From NCBI GenBank assembly GCA_035934015.1, contig DASYYH010000011.1, positions 186,001 to 250,000 on the forward strand: a stretch of DNA of 64,000 bases, in the 5' to 3' direction. The notes below the pieces were generated by a model. The model did no database searches. It had not been told where the DNA came from and saw only the letters and a program-made list of their open reading frames with translations. Origin of the DNA: Candidatus Acidiferrales bacterium. GTDB taxonomy: Bacteria; Acidobacteriota; Terriglobia; Acidiferrales; UBA7541. The number at the start of each line of letters is the position of its first letter. Position 1 is the first letter of the stretch. Shown piece after piece: positions 9,342 through 17,592 of the stretch. Made by a program: the position numbers and the translations under genes.

Positions 9342-10368
9342 GATGCGCCTTCTCCAGCCACTTCACCGCTGCCGCATGGACGCCCGCTACTTCAACGCGG
9401 GTCATGCAACGATGATCTATGGGACATTCGCGAAGAAAACAGGGGCTACAGGAAACCGGATGGCGAACCAACGACCGCTTCAGCGTCACAGGGGATGTTC
9501 CTTCAGGATCTGTCGGCCCGAAAATTGCGACGACGGGCACGCCCACTGCTGCCGCGACATGTATCGCTCCAGAGTCATTTCCAAGAAAAAGCTGGCAACG
9601 AGAAAACAGCGCGGGAAGTTCTCCGATCGGCGTCTGGCCGGCAAGATTGACTGGGCGATGGCGCATTCGGGCGGCGATTTTTCCGCAAACCTCAGCTTCT
9701 GAAGTCGTACCGAAAAGTATCACATCCGCTGCGAACTCACCAATCAGAGCATCTGCGACTTCGGCGAAACGTTCCGGAAGCCAGCATTTTGCGGAACCGT
9801 ATGCTGCGCCCGGGGCGATGGCGATTCGAATCGCTTTCGATTTCACGCCCGCTTGCAGGAGGCGCGATTCCGCAGCCTCGCTTGCGCCGGGAGCCAATTC
9901 CAAACGGATTTCTGCAATTTCCGGAAGTTTCTCGATCCACCCCGCGCGGCGAAGCAGCTCCAGATAGTAATACGACTCGTGCGCTGGAATTTCGTTCTTG
10001 CCCGGCACCGCGATCGCCTGCGTCAGAAGAAAGCTGCGACCATCGCGTGCATATCCGATGCGTTGTGCAATACCGGCTCGCCACGCCAGCCACGCTGCTG
10101 AAAATGCATTCTGAAAGAGAATCGCGCAATCGAAGCGCTCGCGGCGCAGAGTGCGAGCCATACCTTCAACTAAAAACGGATTCCGCGGAGAAACGTCCTG
10201 CACAATTACGCGATCAGCAAACGCCTGACCACTGTAGATATCGCCAACCCAACGCCGCGCGAGAATCGCGATTTCTGCTTGCGGCCACCTTGCGCGAATG
10301 GCCTCCAGAGCCGGAATGCACATTACTGCGTCGCCGACCCAATTCGTCGCCCGCACCAGAATCTTCAT
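9334..10368 (-). CDS. waaF: LPS heptosyltransferase II (GT9)
   Basis: A 344-residue GT9 enzyme expected to add the second heptose of the LPS inner core. The start MKILVRATNWVGDAVMCIPA is exactly the waaF family N-terminus, so I place the start at 10368 rather than at the longer in-frame opening. The donor-site region FLGNDSGAIHVAAAVGVP with AIFGPTDPEGTSP is present, and a Cys-rich end (SCSPCFLRECPIDHRCM) is also typical of WaaF. The start codon overlaps the lpxK stop codon by four bases, and the end overlaps gmhB by eight. Confidence 0.92.
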   Translation of the reverse strand: MKILVRATNWVGDAVMCIPALEAIRARWPQAEIAILARRWVGDIYSGQAFADRVIVQDVSPRNPFLVEGMARTLRRERFDCAILFQNAFSAAWLAWRAGIAQRIGYARDGRSFLLTQAIAVPGKNEIPAHESYYYLELLRRAGWIEKLPEIAEIRLELAPGASEAAESRLLQAGVKSKAIRIAIAPGAAYGSAKCWLPERFAEVADALIGEFAADVILFGTTSEAEVCGKIAARMRHRPVNLAGQTPIGELPALFSRCQLFLGNDSGAIHVAAAVGVPVVAIFGPTDPEGTSPVTLKRSLVRHPVSCSPCFLRECPIDHRCMTRVEVAGVHAAAVKWLEKAHHV

Positions 10369-11402
10369 TGCAGCACACCGGGTTTCTTGCGATGAATCGC
10401 GTCCACAATCGTGCGCCACAACGCGTCTTCGTCGTTGAAACGCAGCGAGATTCTACAGAAGCAGATCGGAATGCGCTCGGTCTTTAGCGACGTTAAGTCG
10501 TAGATATCTTTTTCTGTGCAGATCAGCGCGTCAGCCCCCGCGGCCATGGCACGGGCCTCAAGGTCCGCCAGATCGTGTTTCGTATAGAGATGGTGGTCGC
10601 GAAAATTCGCATGGCCCACGATGGAAAATCCCCAGCTCTTAAGATCACTTAAGAACGCTCCTGGGTTCCCGATGCCGCAAAAAGCGAAGAACTTCTTCCC
10701 CTCGGGCCTAAACTTCTCGACTAAACTTCCCATCAACCCGCGCACTTCGAGGCTAACCAACTCTGTCTGGGCATAAAAGATCGGCGCATTACTGTGCCGA
10801 CGAATCACTGCCTCAACCGCCGGAGCATGATCGCTGCGCGTAATGACAACGATGTCCGCGCGCCGCAGTGCAGAGGTCGGTTCACGCAGGCGTCCCGCCA
10901 GGATAACGTGCCCGCCGCCAAACGGATTCGTCGCGTCAATCATCACGATATCGACATCGCGCGCCAATTGCAGATGCTGAAATCCGTCGTCGAGAACAAA
11001 GCATTTCACGCCGCTGCTTTCGAGATCTCTTCCTTTTGCATAGCGATTGGCATTCGCTCCAATCTCAACCGCAGGGCCTAGCCTCTGATGAAGCAGCGCG
11101 GCTTCATCATTCCAACCTTCAGCAATTCCGGAGCTATCTGCAAGCGCAGTTCCGTGCGGCAAAGGCCTGTAGCCACGGCATAAGACTGCCGTCTTCACTC
11201 CCGCGGCGGAAAATCTTTTCGCCAGCCACACTACCATCGGCGTCTTCCCCGTGCCGCCGACAGTAAGGTTTCCCACGCTGACAACCGCGCCCTTGAGCCG
11301 CTTCTGCCGAAAGATTCCCGTCCGATAGCACGATGCCCAAAGACGCCCGCCTGCGCCGTATGCGACGGAAAAAGGCCACAGCAGCGCTTGACCCGGCGTC
11401 AC
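10365..11402 (-). CDS. lpxK: Tetraacyldisaccharide 4'-kinase
   Basis: A 345-residue lipid A biosynthesis kinase that phosphorylates the 4' position of the tetraacyldisaccharide at the inner face of the inner membrane. The Walker A motif is in VSVGNLTVGGTGKTPMV, preceded by a short hydrophobic N-terminus (membrane association). The DDGFQHLQLARDVDIVMID segment is a hallmark of LpxK. It starts with GTG inside the waaA stop (GTGA overlap) and is coupled to waaF by another four-base overlap. Its presence shows that the organism makes a conventional Kdo-lipid A core. Confidence 0.95.
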   Translation of the reverse strand: MTPGQALLWPFSVAYGAGGRLWASCYRTGIFRQKRLKGAVVSVGNLTVGGTGKTPMVVWLAKRFSAAGVKTAVLCRGYRPLPHGTALADSSGIAEGWNDEAALLHQRLGPAVEIGANANRYAKGRDLESSGVKCFVLDDGFQHLQLARDVDIVMIDATNPFGGGHVILAGRLREPTSALRRADIVVITRSDHAPAVEAVIRRHSNAPIFYAQTELVSLEVRGLMGSLVEKFRPEGKKFFAFCGIGNPGAFLSDLKSWGFSIVGHANFRDHHLYTKHDLADLEARAMAAGADALICTEKDIYDLTSLKTERIPICFCRISLRFNDEDALWRTIVDAIHRKKPGVLQ

Positions 11403-12718
11403 GCGCCGCCCCGCTGTGTTTCGAGAACCGCCGCGATCCGGTCCAGGGATCGCGCTGTCGCTCCGCGGTTGGACTCCACAAGCGCACGCGCTTTTCGCCC
11501 CATTTCATCCCGGTGTTCCGGATTTCCAATCAGTTCGACCCATGCACGGCCCAGTCTTTCTCCGCTCGTCACTTGCATTCCTGCGCTGGAACTCGCAAAG
11601 CGCGCCGCCATCTCTCGAAAATTTTCCATCGATGGCCCAAACAAAGGAGGCTTGGCAAACCACGCGGGCTCGAGAATATTGTGTCCGCCAGAGTGCACAA
11701 GCGATCCTCCGACAAAAACGGCATCGCCCAGAGCGTATAACCCTGCCAGCTCGCCAATCGAATCGAGAACAAGCACATCCGCATTTTCGTCGAGCGAAGT
11801 GTTCGTATCGATCGAGCTGCGCCGAATCGCTTTCCAGCCGCGCTCCTCAACCGCACGCACGGCCGCGTCAAAACGTTCCGGCTTTCGCGGCGCGAGTAGT
11901 AGCAGCGCATGCCGCCATTGGCGCTGAACATAATCGAAAGCCGCCAGCACAGCCTCTTCCTCTCCGGCTACGACGCTGCCCGCGATCGCTATCGGCCAGC
12001 GCTCCTGCTCGCGGCACTGCTGCGCCAGCCAGCCGCCAAAGGCTCCAGGCGCCGGTGGCTCGTGGTCATATTTGAGATTGCCCGTGACCTCAACTCTCTC
12101 CGCCGGTGCGCCCATCGCACGCAAGCGGCGTGCGTCTTCGACGCTTTGCGTGAGAAACAAATCAGCGTGATGCAAAACGCGCCGGAAAAATCCGCCAACA
12201 AAAGGCTCGAATCTCTGAAACCGCCGGAAAGATTTCTCCGAGATTCGGCTGTTCACGAAAACAACGGGAATCTCCTCGCGGTCCGCCTCGCGCATCAAGT
12301 TCGGCCAAATCTCCGTTTCGAGAATCACGATCAGCGCAGGCTGAATTTTGTGCATCGCGCGCCGCACGGGGCCAGTCCAGTCGAAGGGAAAGTAGAAGAC
12401 GCCGTCCGCAACTGTAATTCGTTCACGGGCAACACGCTGGCCCGTAGCCGTCGTCGTCGAAACGAAAATCGCCGTCTTCGGGAATCGCTTTTTCAAGCAA
12501 TCCACAAGCGGTTTGGCTGCCAGCACTTCGCCGACCGACACGGCGTGAACCCAGATCGCTGTTCGCGGCGCAATTCCGTGCGCGAATCCCTCCGGCAGCC
12601 ACCCCATACGCTGCCAAAAACTCGCCAGATACTTGTCCCGCCGCAGCCCTTGCACCAGGAAATACGGCGCGAGCAGCGCCATGCCAATCGCCGTCAGCAC
12701 GCTATACAAAAAGTACAT
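11399..12718 (-). CDS. waaA: 3-deoxy-D-manno-octulosonic acid transferase
   Basis: A 439-residue GT30 enzyme that transfers Kdo from CMP-Kdo to lipid IVA. An N-terminal membrane helix (MYFLYSVLTAIGMALLAPYF) is followed by AIWVHAVSVGEVLAAKPLVD. Later motifs include ILETEIWPNLMRE, TGNLKYD and DAVFVGGSLVHSGGHNILEPA. I start at the ATG 12718, directly at this helix; an in-frame extension to 12799 would run across the putative promoter. It is the first gene of the overlapping LPS core operon. A TATAAT box is centred about 55 bases upstream. Whether one or two Kdo residues are added cannot be told. Confidence 0.94.
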   Translation of the reverse strand: MYFLYSVLTAIGMALLAPYFLVQGLRRDKYLASFWQRMGWLPEGFAHGIAPRTAIWVHAVSVGEVLAAKPLVDCLKKRFPKTAIFVSTTTATGQRVARERITVADGVFYFPFDWTGPVRRAMHKIQPALIVILETEIWPNLMREADREEIPVVFVNSRISEKSFRRFQRFEPFVGGFFRRVLHHADLFLTQSVEDARRLRAMGAPAERVEVTGNLKYDHEPPAPGAFGGWLAQQCREQERWPIAIAGSVVAGEEEAVLAAFDYVQRQWRHALLLLAPRKPERFDAAVRAVEERGWKAIRRSSIDTNTSLDENADVLVLDSIGELAGLYALGDAVFVGGSLVHSGGHNILEPAWFAKPPLFGPSMENFREMAARFASSSAGMQVTSGERLGRAWVELIGNPEHRDEMGRKARALVESNRGATARSLDRIAAVLETQRGGA

Positions 12719-12769
12719 AGAGGGGAGCCAGGCCTCGTTCGAAAAAAGAGTGCTGCCTGCAAGACTCGT

Positions 12770-12775
12770 ATTATA
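12770..12775 (-). promoter_or_regulatory. -10 element of the LPS core operon promoter
   Basis: A perfect TATAAT hexamer on the minus strand, about 50 bases upstream of the waaA start. No good -35 hexamer is found at 16-18 bases; the best TTG-type match sits about 20 bases away. The implied leader would be about 45 nt. Placement upstream of an eight-gene overlapping run makes it a reasonable operon promoter. Confidence 0.45.
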
Positions 12776-12835
12776 GTGGCAACCGCCGCACGAACCCACA
12801 ACGTTTCCATCCGTGCGCGCATCTATTGGCGAGAA

Positions 12836-13456
12836 ATGCGAAACCTACTCCTCGCTGTGACAGTTTCTTTGCTCACGCTGATCCCTCAATCGCAGCAGCT
12901 GGATATCTCTAAAATTGTCGCCAAGGATTCCCATCAGAATTTCGTCGTTGCTGCGGATCCCTGCACGGATGCAGCCCGCATCAAAGAGGTTTTCGATAAG
13001 ATTGATCCTTCCAAAGCCGGGCTTTTGTCCGTCGACGTCTATTTTCAAAACAATACGGAATATCCCGTGCACGTCGATCTGACCACGATTCGCCTTGATG
13101 TCGATGCACCTCACGATCAGCGTTTTCACCTCCAGAGCCTGAGTCTCAAGGAAGCCGCCACAGACATTGCCCATCCGAATGGGCCTGCCGCGAAGGGCCC
13201 GAGCCGCCTACCCCCCATAATCTCTGGTGGCGACCGCAAGGAACGCGACGCAGAAAACGTCTTGCAACCTCTGATGATTCAGTCTGACGTCGTCCCCCCG
13301 GGCAAAACGATCCATGGCTTCGTTTTTTTCGATATGAGTCATCAATTCGATCTCGTGTCCTACTCCAGCCTTTACGTCCCCGACGTGCAATCCATCGCAT
13401 CGAGCGACCCCATGATTTATTTCGAAGTTCCACTGGGGACTCATCACTCGGACTGA
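12836..13456 (+). CDS. Hypothetical secreted protein
   Basis: A 206-residue protein with an N-terminal signal peptide (MRNLLLAVTVSLLTLIPQSQQ) and no further membrane segment. The mature part is beta-rich and mentions no recognised catalytic motif. The fragments FQNNTEYPVHVDLTTIRLD and HGFVFFDMSHQFDLVSYSSLYVPD (read here as two separate short blocks) resemble an immunoglobulin-like periplasmic domain. I start at ATG 12836 because the frame, though open further upstream, runs antisense to waaA there. It is divergent from waaA, with 117 bases between them. Confidence 0.7.
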   Translation: MRNLLLAVTVSLLTLIPQSQQLDISKIVAKDSHQNFVVAADPCTDAARIKEVFDKIDPSKAGLLSVDVYFQNNTEYPVHVDLTTIRLDVDAPHDQRFHLQSLSLKEAATDIAHPNGPAAKGPSRLPPIISGGDRKERDAENVLQPLMIQSDVVPPGKTIHGFVFFDMSHQFDLVSYSSLYVPDVQSIASSDPMIYFEVPLGTHHSD

Positions 13457-13517
13457 TCGGACTGAACGGAAAAGTCCTCACAGAGGCTCGTTTGCCGAAA
13501 TCGCTCGCCTCAGATAG

Positions 13518-13538
13518 AATCGATCTTCGATTTTTTTT
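13518..13538 (+). terminator. Candidate weak intrinsic terminator
   Basis: AATCGA, a three-base loop TCT and TCGATT form a six-base-pair stem at 13518-13532. The T-run extends to 13538. The stem is AT-rich and short, so termination would be weak. It sits between the secreted protein gene and the helicase gene and ends 22 bases before the helicase start. Confidence 0.35.
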
Positions 13539-13560
13539 CGCATAGGAATTGAAATCCAAT

Positions 13561-15765
13561 ATGGCGCTTCTCGATGAACTGAATTCTCAGCAACGCGAAG
13601 CTGTCCTGGCCACCGAAGGGCCTGTCCTCGTGCTGGCCGGAGCTGGAACAGGCAAGACGCGCGTCATCACCTACCGTGTCGCCCATCTGATCGAACAAGG
13701 CGTTCCCGGCAGGAACATCCTCGCCGTGACGTTCACGAACAAGGCCGCCGATCAGATGCGCCAGCGCATCGGAGACTTGGTCCGCTCCAGCGGCCACAGT
13801 AGTTCCGATGTTTGGATCTCCACTTTTCATTCATTCTGTGCCCGGCTCCTGCGGCGCGAAGCCCCGCGCGCGGGCCTGCCCCGGGATTTCGCCATTTATG
13901 ACGACGATGACCAGACTCGCGCAGTCAAACTTGCCGTCCAAAATCTTCGTCTCGGCGAGAAAGAATTCGCCCCTCGCCCTGTACGCGACCGCATCAGCCA
14001 CGCGAAAAATCACAACATCACGCCGGAAGAGACGGAGGTAGAGGCATTTGGTCCCTGGGGCAAGAACGTTGCTGCCATTTTCCGCGAATACGAAGAAATT
14101 CTTCGTAAGGCGAGTGCTCTCGATTTTGACGATCTTCTCCTGCGCGGCGTCCGCCTGTTGCGCGAACATCCCGATGCGCACCGCCATTGGGCCGAGCAAC
14201 TGCGCTTCATTCAGGTCGATGAATTTCAGGACACCAACGCGTCTCAGGAGGAATTGGTTCGCCTGCTTGCCGGAAAAGAGCGCAATGTCTGTGTTGTCGG
14301 AGACGAGGATCAGTCCATCTACAGCTGGCGCGGTGCCGTGAGCGGCAATTTCCAGCGTTTCCTCGAGGATTTCCCCGGCGCGCGCACGATTCGTCTCGAG
14401 GAAAACTATCGCTCGACGCAGGTCATTCTCGATGCGGCCGGCGGCGTCGTCGGCCACAATCAAAAACGCCTAGGCAAGAATCTCAAGGCTATGCTCGGCG
14501 CTGGCGAACTGCTGAAGTTCTACGAAGCGCGTGACGCCTCGGACGAAGCGGAGTACGTTTGCGGGGAAATCACACGCATTCTGCGTGACGATCCCAGTAC
14601 AACGCTTGCTGTCTTGTATCGCACGGCGGCACAGTCACGTTCGTTTGAAGAAACAATGCGGCGACTGGGCGTTCGCTATTGTGTTGTCGGCGGCTTCAGT
14701 TTTTACCAGCGTACAGAAATCAAAGATGCGCTGGCGTACATTCGCTTGGCGCTGCACGCGGATGACAACATCGCGCTGCTCCGTATCCTCAACGTGCCCC
14801 CGCGCGGGATCGGCAAAGTCACCGTAGAGACCTTGCAGGAAACGGCGCGGGAATTCAACGAATCGCTCTGGCAGGCGATTGCGCGCGTGGCCGGTTCGGG
14901 CAAGACTCGTGGCGGCAGCGCGGCTCTGGGAGCTTTTCGCGAGATGATTCTCAGACTCGCCAAAGATGTTCAGGAACGGCCGGCAGGAGAACTCATCGAA
15001 GTCGTCCTCGGCGCCAGCGGCTATCTGGATTGGGTCGAGCAACAGGACAAGCTCGATCATTCTTCGCGCGCCGAAAATCTTCGGGAACTTTCCAACGCCC
15101 TCGCAGACGCCATCGAAGCAGGACAAACACTCGAAGACGTTCTTGACCGCGCTGCGCTCGTTTCCGACGCAGATGAATTCGATGAACACGTTCCTGTGTC
15201 TTTGATCACGCTTCACAGCGCCAAGGGCCTTGAATTCGACCACGTCTTTCTTGCCGGGCTTGAGGAAGGACTTTTGCCGCACGGTCGTTCGCTCGGCAGT
15301 GACGAAAGCATCGAGGAAGAGCGGCGCCTCTGCTATGTCGGCATGACTCGTGCCAAGCGCACACTGACTCTTTCGCGCGCCATTTACCGGCGCACGTGGG
15401 GCGATTCCGGCCTCGCAGCCTCCGCCCCTTCGCGCTTTCTTGCTGAAATTCCCACCGAGTTGGTCGAAGCGGCAAACGGCTCTCTTGCTGAACCCGGCGA
15501 ATCGCGCCGCTACGAGCCTGATCCGGAATTCTATGAATCCGAGTTTCGCCGCGTGAATCGCGCCGCATTGCGCAGCATCGGCGCGAAAAGATCGAAAAAA
15601 GCCTCGAATGCCCTGATCGGCACGCGCGTTCGCCATCCAACCTATGGCATCGGCACAATCCTCAATGTTGAGGAAAACGGTGACGATCGCCGCCTCGTTG
15701 TCAGCTTCACCGATTACGGCACGAAGAAACTCATCGAACGCTATGCACATCTCGAGGCCGTGTAG
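13561..15765 (+). CDS. pcrA: UvrD/PcrA-type 3'-5' DNA helicase
   Basis: A 734-residue superfamily 1A helicase. Walker A is AGAGTGKT at residues 26-33. Other motifs are FTNKAADQMRQRI (Ia), VDEFQDTN (Walker B), GDEDQSIYSWRGA (III), LEENYRST (IV), ITLHSAKGLEFDHVF (V) and CYVGMTRAKR (VI). A C-terminal domain after residue 680 (VRHPTYGIGTILNVEE) is the Tudor-like domain of PcrA/UvrD that contacts RNA polymerase. Role: nucleotide excision repair and removal of blocked transcription or replication complexes. The ATG at 13561 has AGGA 13 bases upstream; a TTG four codons earlier is less likely because it lies next to that site. Confidence 0.95.
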   Translation: MALLDELNSQQREAVLATEGPVLVLAGAGTGKTRVITYRVAHLIEQGVPGRNILAVTFTNKAADQMRQRIGDLVRSSGHSSSDVWISTFHSFCARLLRREAPRAGLPRDFAIYDDDDQTRAVKLAVQNLRLGEKEFAPRPVRDRISHAKNHNITPEETEVEAFGPWGKNVAAIFREYEEILRKASALDFDDLLLRGVRLLREHPDAHRHWAEQLRFIQVDEFQDTNASQEELVRLLAGKERNVCVVGDEDQSIYSWRGAVSGNFQRFLEDFPGARTIRLEENYRSTQVILDAAGGVVGHNQKRLGKNLKAMLGAGELLKFYEARDASDEAEYVCGEITRILRDDPSTTLAVLYRTAAQSRSFEETMRRLGVRYCVVGGFSFYQRTEIKDALAYIRLALHADDNIALLRILNVPPRGIGKVTVETLQETAREFNESLWQAIARVAGSGKTRGGSAALGAFREMILRLAKDVQERPAGELIEVVLGASGYLDWVEQQDKLDHSSRAENLRELSNALADAIEAGQTLEDVLDRAALVSDADEFDEHVPVSLITLHSAKGLEFDHVFLAGLEEGLLPHGRSLGSDESIEEERRLCYVGMTRAKRTLTLSRAIYRRTWGDSGLAASAPSRFLAEIPTELVEAANGSLAEPGESRRYEPDPEFYESEFRRVNRAALRSIGAKRSKKASNALIGTRVRHPTYGIGTILNVEENGDDRRLVVSFTDYGTKKLIERYAHLEAV

Positions 15766-15784
15766 GTATCTCGGAGAAAACCTC

Positions 15785-15798
15785 ACCGCCGCGGCGGT
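15785..15798. repeat. 14-bp perfect palindrome
   Basis: ACCGCCGCGGCGGT reads identically on both strands. It lies 20 bases after the helicase stop and about 65 bases before the permease start. It has no T-run after it, so it is not an obvious terminator. It could be an operator for the permease gene or a chance GC-rich dyad. Confidence 0.4.
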
Positions 15799-15864
15799 TG
15801 CGCGATGAACCCGCTCAAGGTACAGTGCTGCTTTTAGCTTTGGGACGGTGGCCCTAATGACTCG

Positions 15865-17592
15865 ATGAATCAGCAGCTTTTCCGTACGAAGAGTATTGAC
15901 CAGCTGATCTCCGACTCGGAGGAGCCCGGCAAGCGCCTCAAAAAAACGCTGGGCTGGCTCAGCCTGACTGCTCTTGGCATCGGCGCCATCATCGGCAGCG
16001 GAATTTTCATCGCTACAGGTACTGCCGCTGCGGGCGAGGTCGACCGGTTCCCTTCCCTGCTTCAAGCTCCTCTTCTGAGCGTCCTCCTGCACGGCAGTCA
16101 TGCGATTGTCACCGGTCGCCCCGGCGCGGGTCCCGGCATCGCGGTTTCGTTCTTTGCTGTCGCGCTGATTTGCGCTCTTGCGGGACTCTGCTACGCCGAG
16201 CTTGCATCCATGATTCCGATTGCCGGCAGCGCATACACTTACACTTACGCTACCCTTGGCGAATTCATCGCCTGGGTCATCGGGTGGGATTTGATTCTCG
16301 AATACGCCGTTTCTAATATGGCCGTTGCTGTCGGCTTCTCCGCCTACGTCAACAATCTGCTGGACACCTTCCATATTCACATTCCAGACGCGCTCGGCAC
16401 GCCAGCCTATGATCCGATGATCGGCTGGTCGCTTCACTTCAATCTGCTCGGCTTTATAATCGTTATGCTTCTCACCGTGCTCCTCGTACGCGGTATTCGT
16501 GAATCCGCCGGCGCCAACAACGTCATGGTCGGCATCAAGCTCGTGGCCATTATGATTTTCTGCGTCGTTGCCTCCAAATACATTCATCCCGCAAATTTCA
16601 AGCCGTTCTTCCCAAATGGTTTTCAAGGCGTCCTTACTGGCGGCGCCATCGTGTTCTTCAGTTACATCGGCTTTGACGCCGTTTCCACGGCTGCCGAAGA
16701 GTGCAGAAATCCGAAGCGCGATGTTCCCATCGGCATACTTACTTCTCTTTTTGTCTGCGCGGTTTTCTATGTGGCCCTGGCCGTCGTACTCACCGGTATT
16801 CAGCGCTGGGACACCCTGAACAACGCCGCTCCCGTGGCCAAAGCACTCGAGGCCATCGGCCTGAAGGTGACCGACCGCTGGGTCACCGCAGGCGCGTTGA
16901 TGGGCATGATTTCTTCGATCCTGGTTTATCAGTTGGCACAAGGCCGCATCTGGTTTGCGATGTCACGCGACGGCCTATTACCGGCTGTATTCTCGCGTGT
17001 TCACAAGGTTTTCCGCACACCTGACTTTGCCACTTGGGTTGCCGGATTTTTTGTCGCGATTCCGGCAGGAATTTTCAGTATCGGTACGCTGGTTGATCTC
17101 TCCAACATCGGCACGCTGTTCGCTTTTATTCTCGTCTCCATCGCCGTGCTGATTTTGCGCAAACGTCAGCCCGACCGACCGCGCGGATTTCGCGTTCCGT
17201 TCTCTCCATGGATTCCCATTGCCTCTGTGGTGTTTTGCTTTGTTCTCATGGCCAGCCTCACCGTCGAAAATTGGGTGCGCTTCTTCGTCTGGCTGATTGT
17301 CGGGCTATTGTTTTATTTCGACTTTGGCGTGCGCCACAGCACTGCAGGACGCCAGGCCGATCCTTCTGGCCAGCGCGCGTTGATGGTCCTCTCGGACAAG
17401 GCTTTGATGGCGCTGAGCAGCGCCTTGTTCTTGCTTGCCATTTTCGGTGGCTTCCTGGTCGTCGAGGGCATCGTCCAAACAGGCATAATCGAGAGGAGTG
17501 GACTCGTCCTCCTCGCGATTGTCGCTCTTGTATTTCTGTTCCGAGGCTACAATCATTATCGTGAAGACACTCTCGTGTCGAAGGCCGCATGA
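15865..17592 (+). CDS. APC-family amino acid permease (cationic amino acid transporter-like)
   Basis: A 575-residue integral membrane protein with about 12-14 helices. The helix 1 signature LTALGIGAIIGSGIFIATGT and the segment LCYAELASMIPIAGSAYTY are typical of the APC superfamily and closest to the CAT/YfnA branch. FFSYIGFDAVSTAAEE is the conserved helix 6 region. Between helices 1 and 2 there is an insertion of about 30 residues (EVDRFPSLLQ to PGAGPG) that is unusually long. The substrate is probably an amino acid but cannot be fixed. It overlaps the next gene by four bases (ATGA). Confidence 0.88.
   Translation: MNQQLFRTKSIDQLISDSEEPGKRLKKTLGWLSLTALGIGAIIGSGIFIATGTAAAGEVDRFPSLLQAPLLSVLLHGSHAIVTGRPGAGPGIAVSFFAVALICALAGLCYAELASMIPIAGSAYTYTYATLGEFIAWVIGWDLILEYAVSNMAVAVGFSAYVNNLLDTFHIHIPDALGTPAYDPMIGWSLHFNLLGFIIVMLLTVLLVRGIRESAGANNVMVGIKLVAIMIFCVVASKYIHPANFKPFFPNGFQGVLTGGAIVFFSYIGFDAVSTAAEECRNPKRDVPIGILTSLFVCAVFYVALAVVLTGIQRWDTLNNAAPVAKALEAIGLKVTDRWVTAGALMGMISSILVYQLAQGRIWFAMSRDGLLPAVFSRVHKVFRTPDFATWVAGFFVAIPAGIFSIGTLVDLSNIGTLFAFILVSIAVLILRKRQPDRPRGFRVPFSPWIPIASVVFCFVLMASLTVENWVRFFVWLIVGLLFYFDFGVRHSTAGRQADPSGQRALMVLSDKALMALSSALFLLAIFGGFLVVEGIVQTGIIERSGLVLLAIVALVFLFRGYNHYREDTLVSKAA

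Noticed and set aside
14635-16941. 768-codon open frame on the minus strand
   Set aside because: It lies antisense to the helicase and the permease, has no domain resemblance, and owes its length to the GC-rich codon pattern of the real genes.
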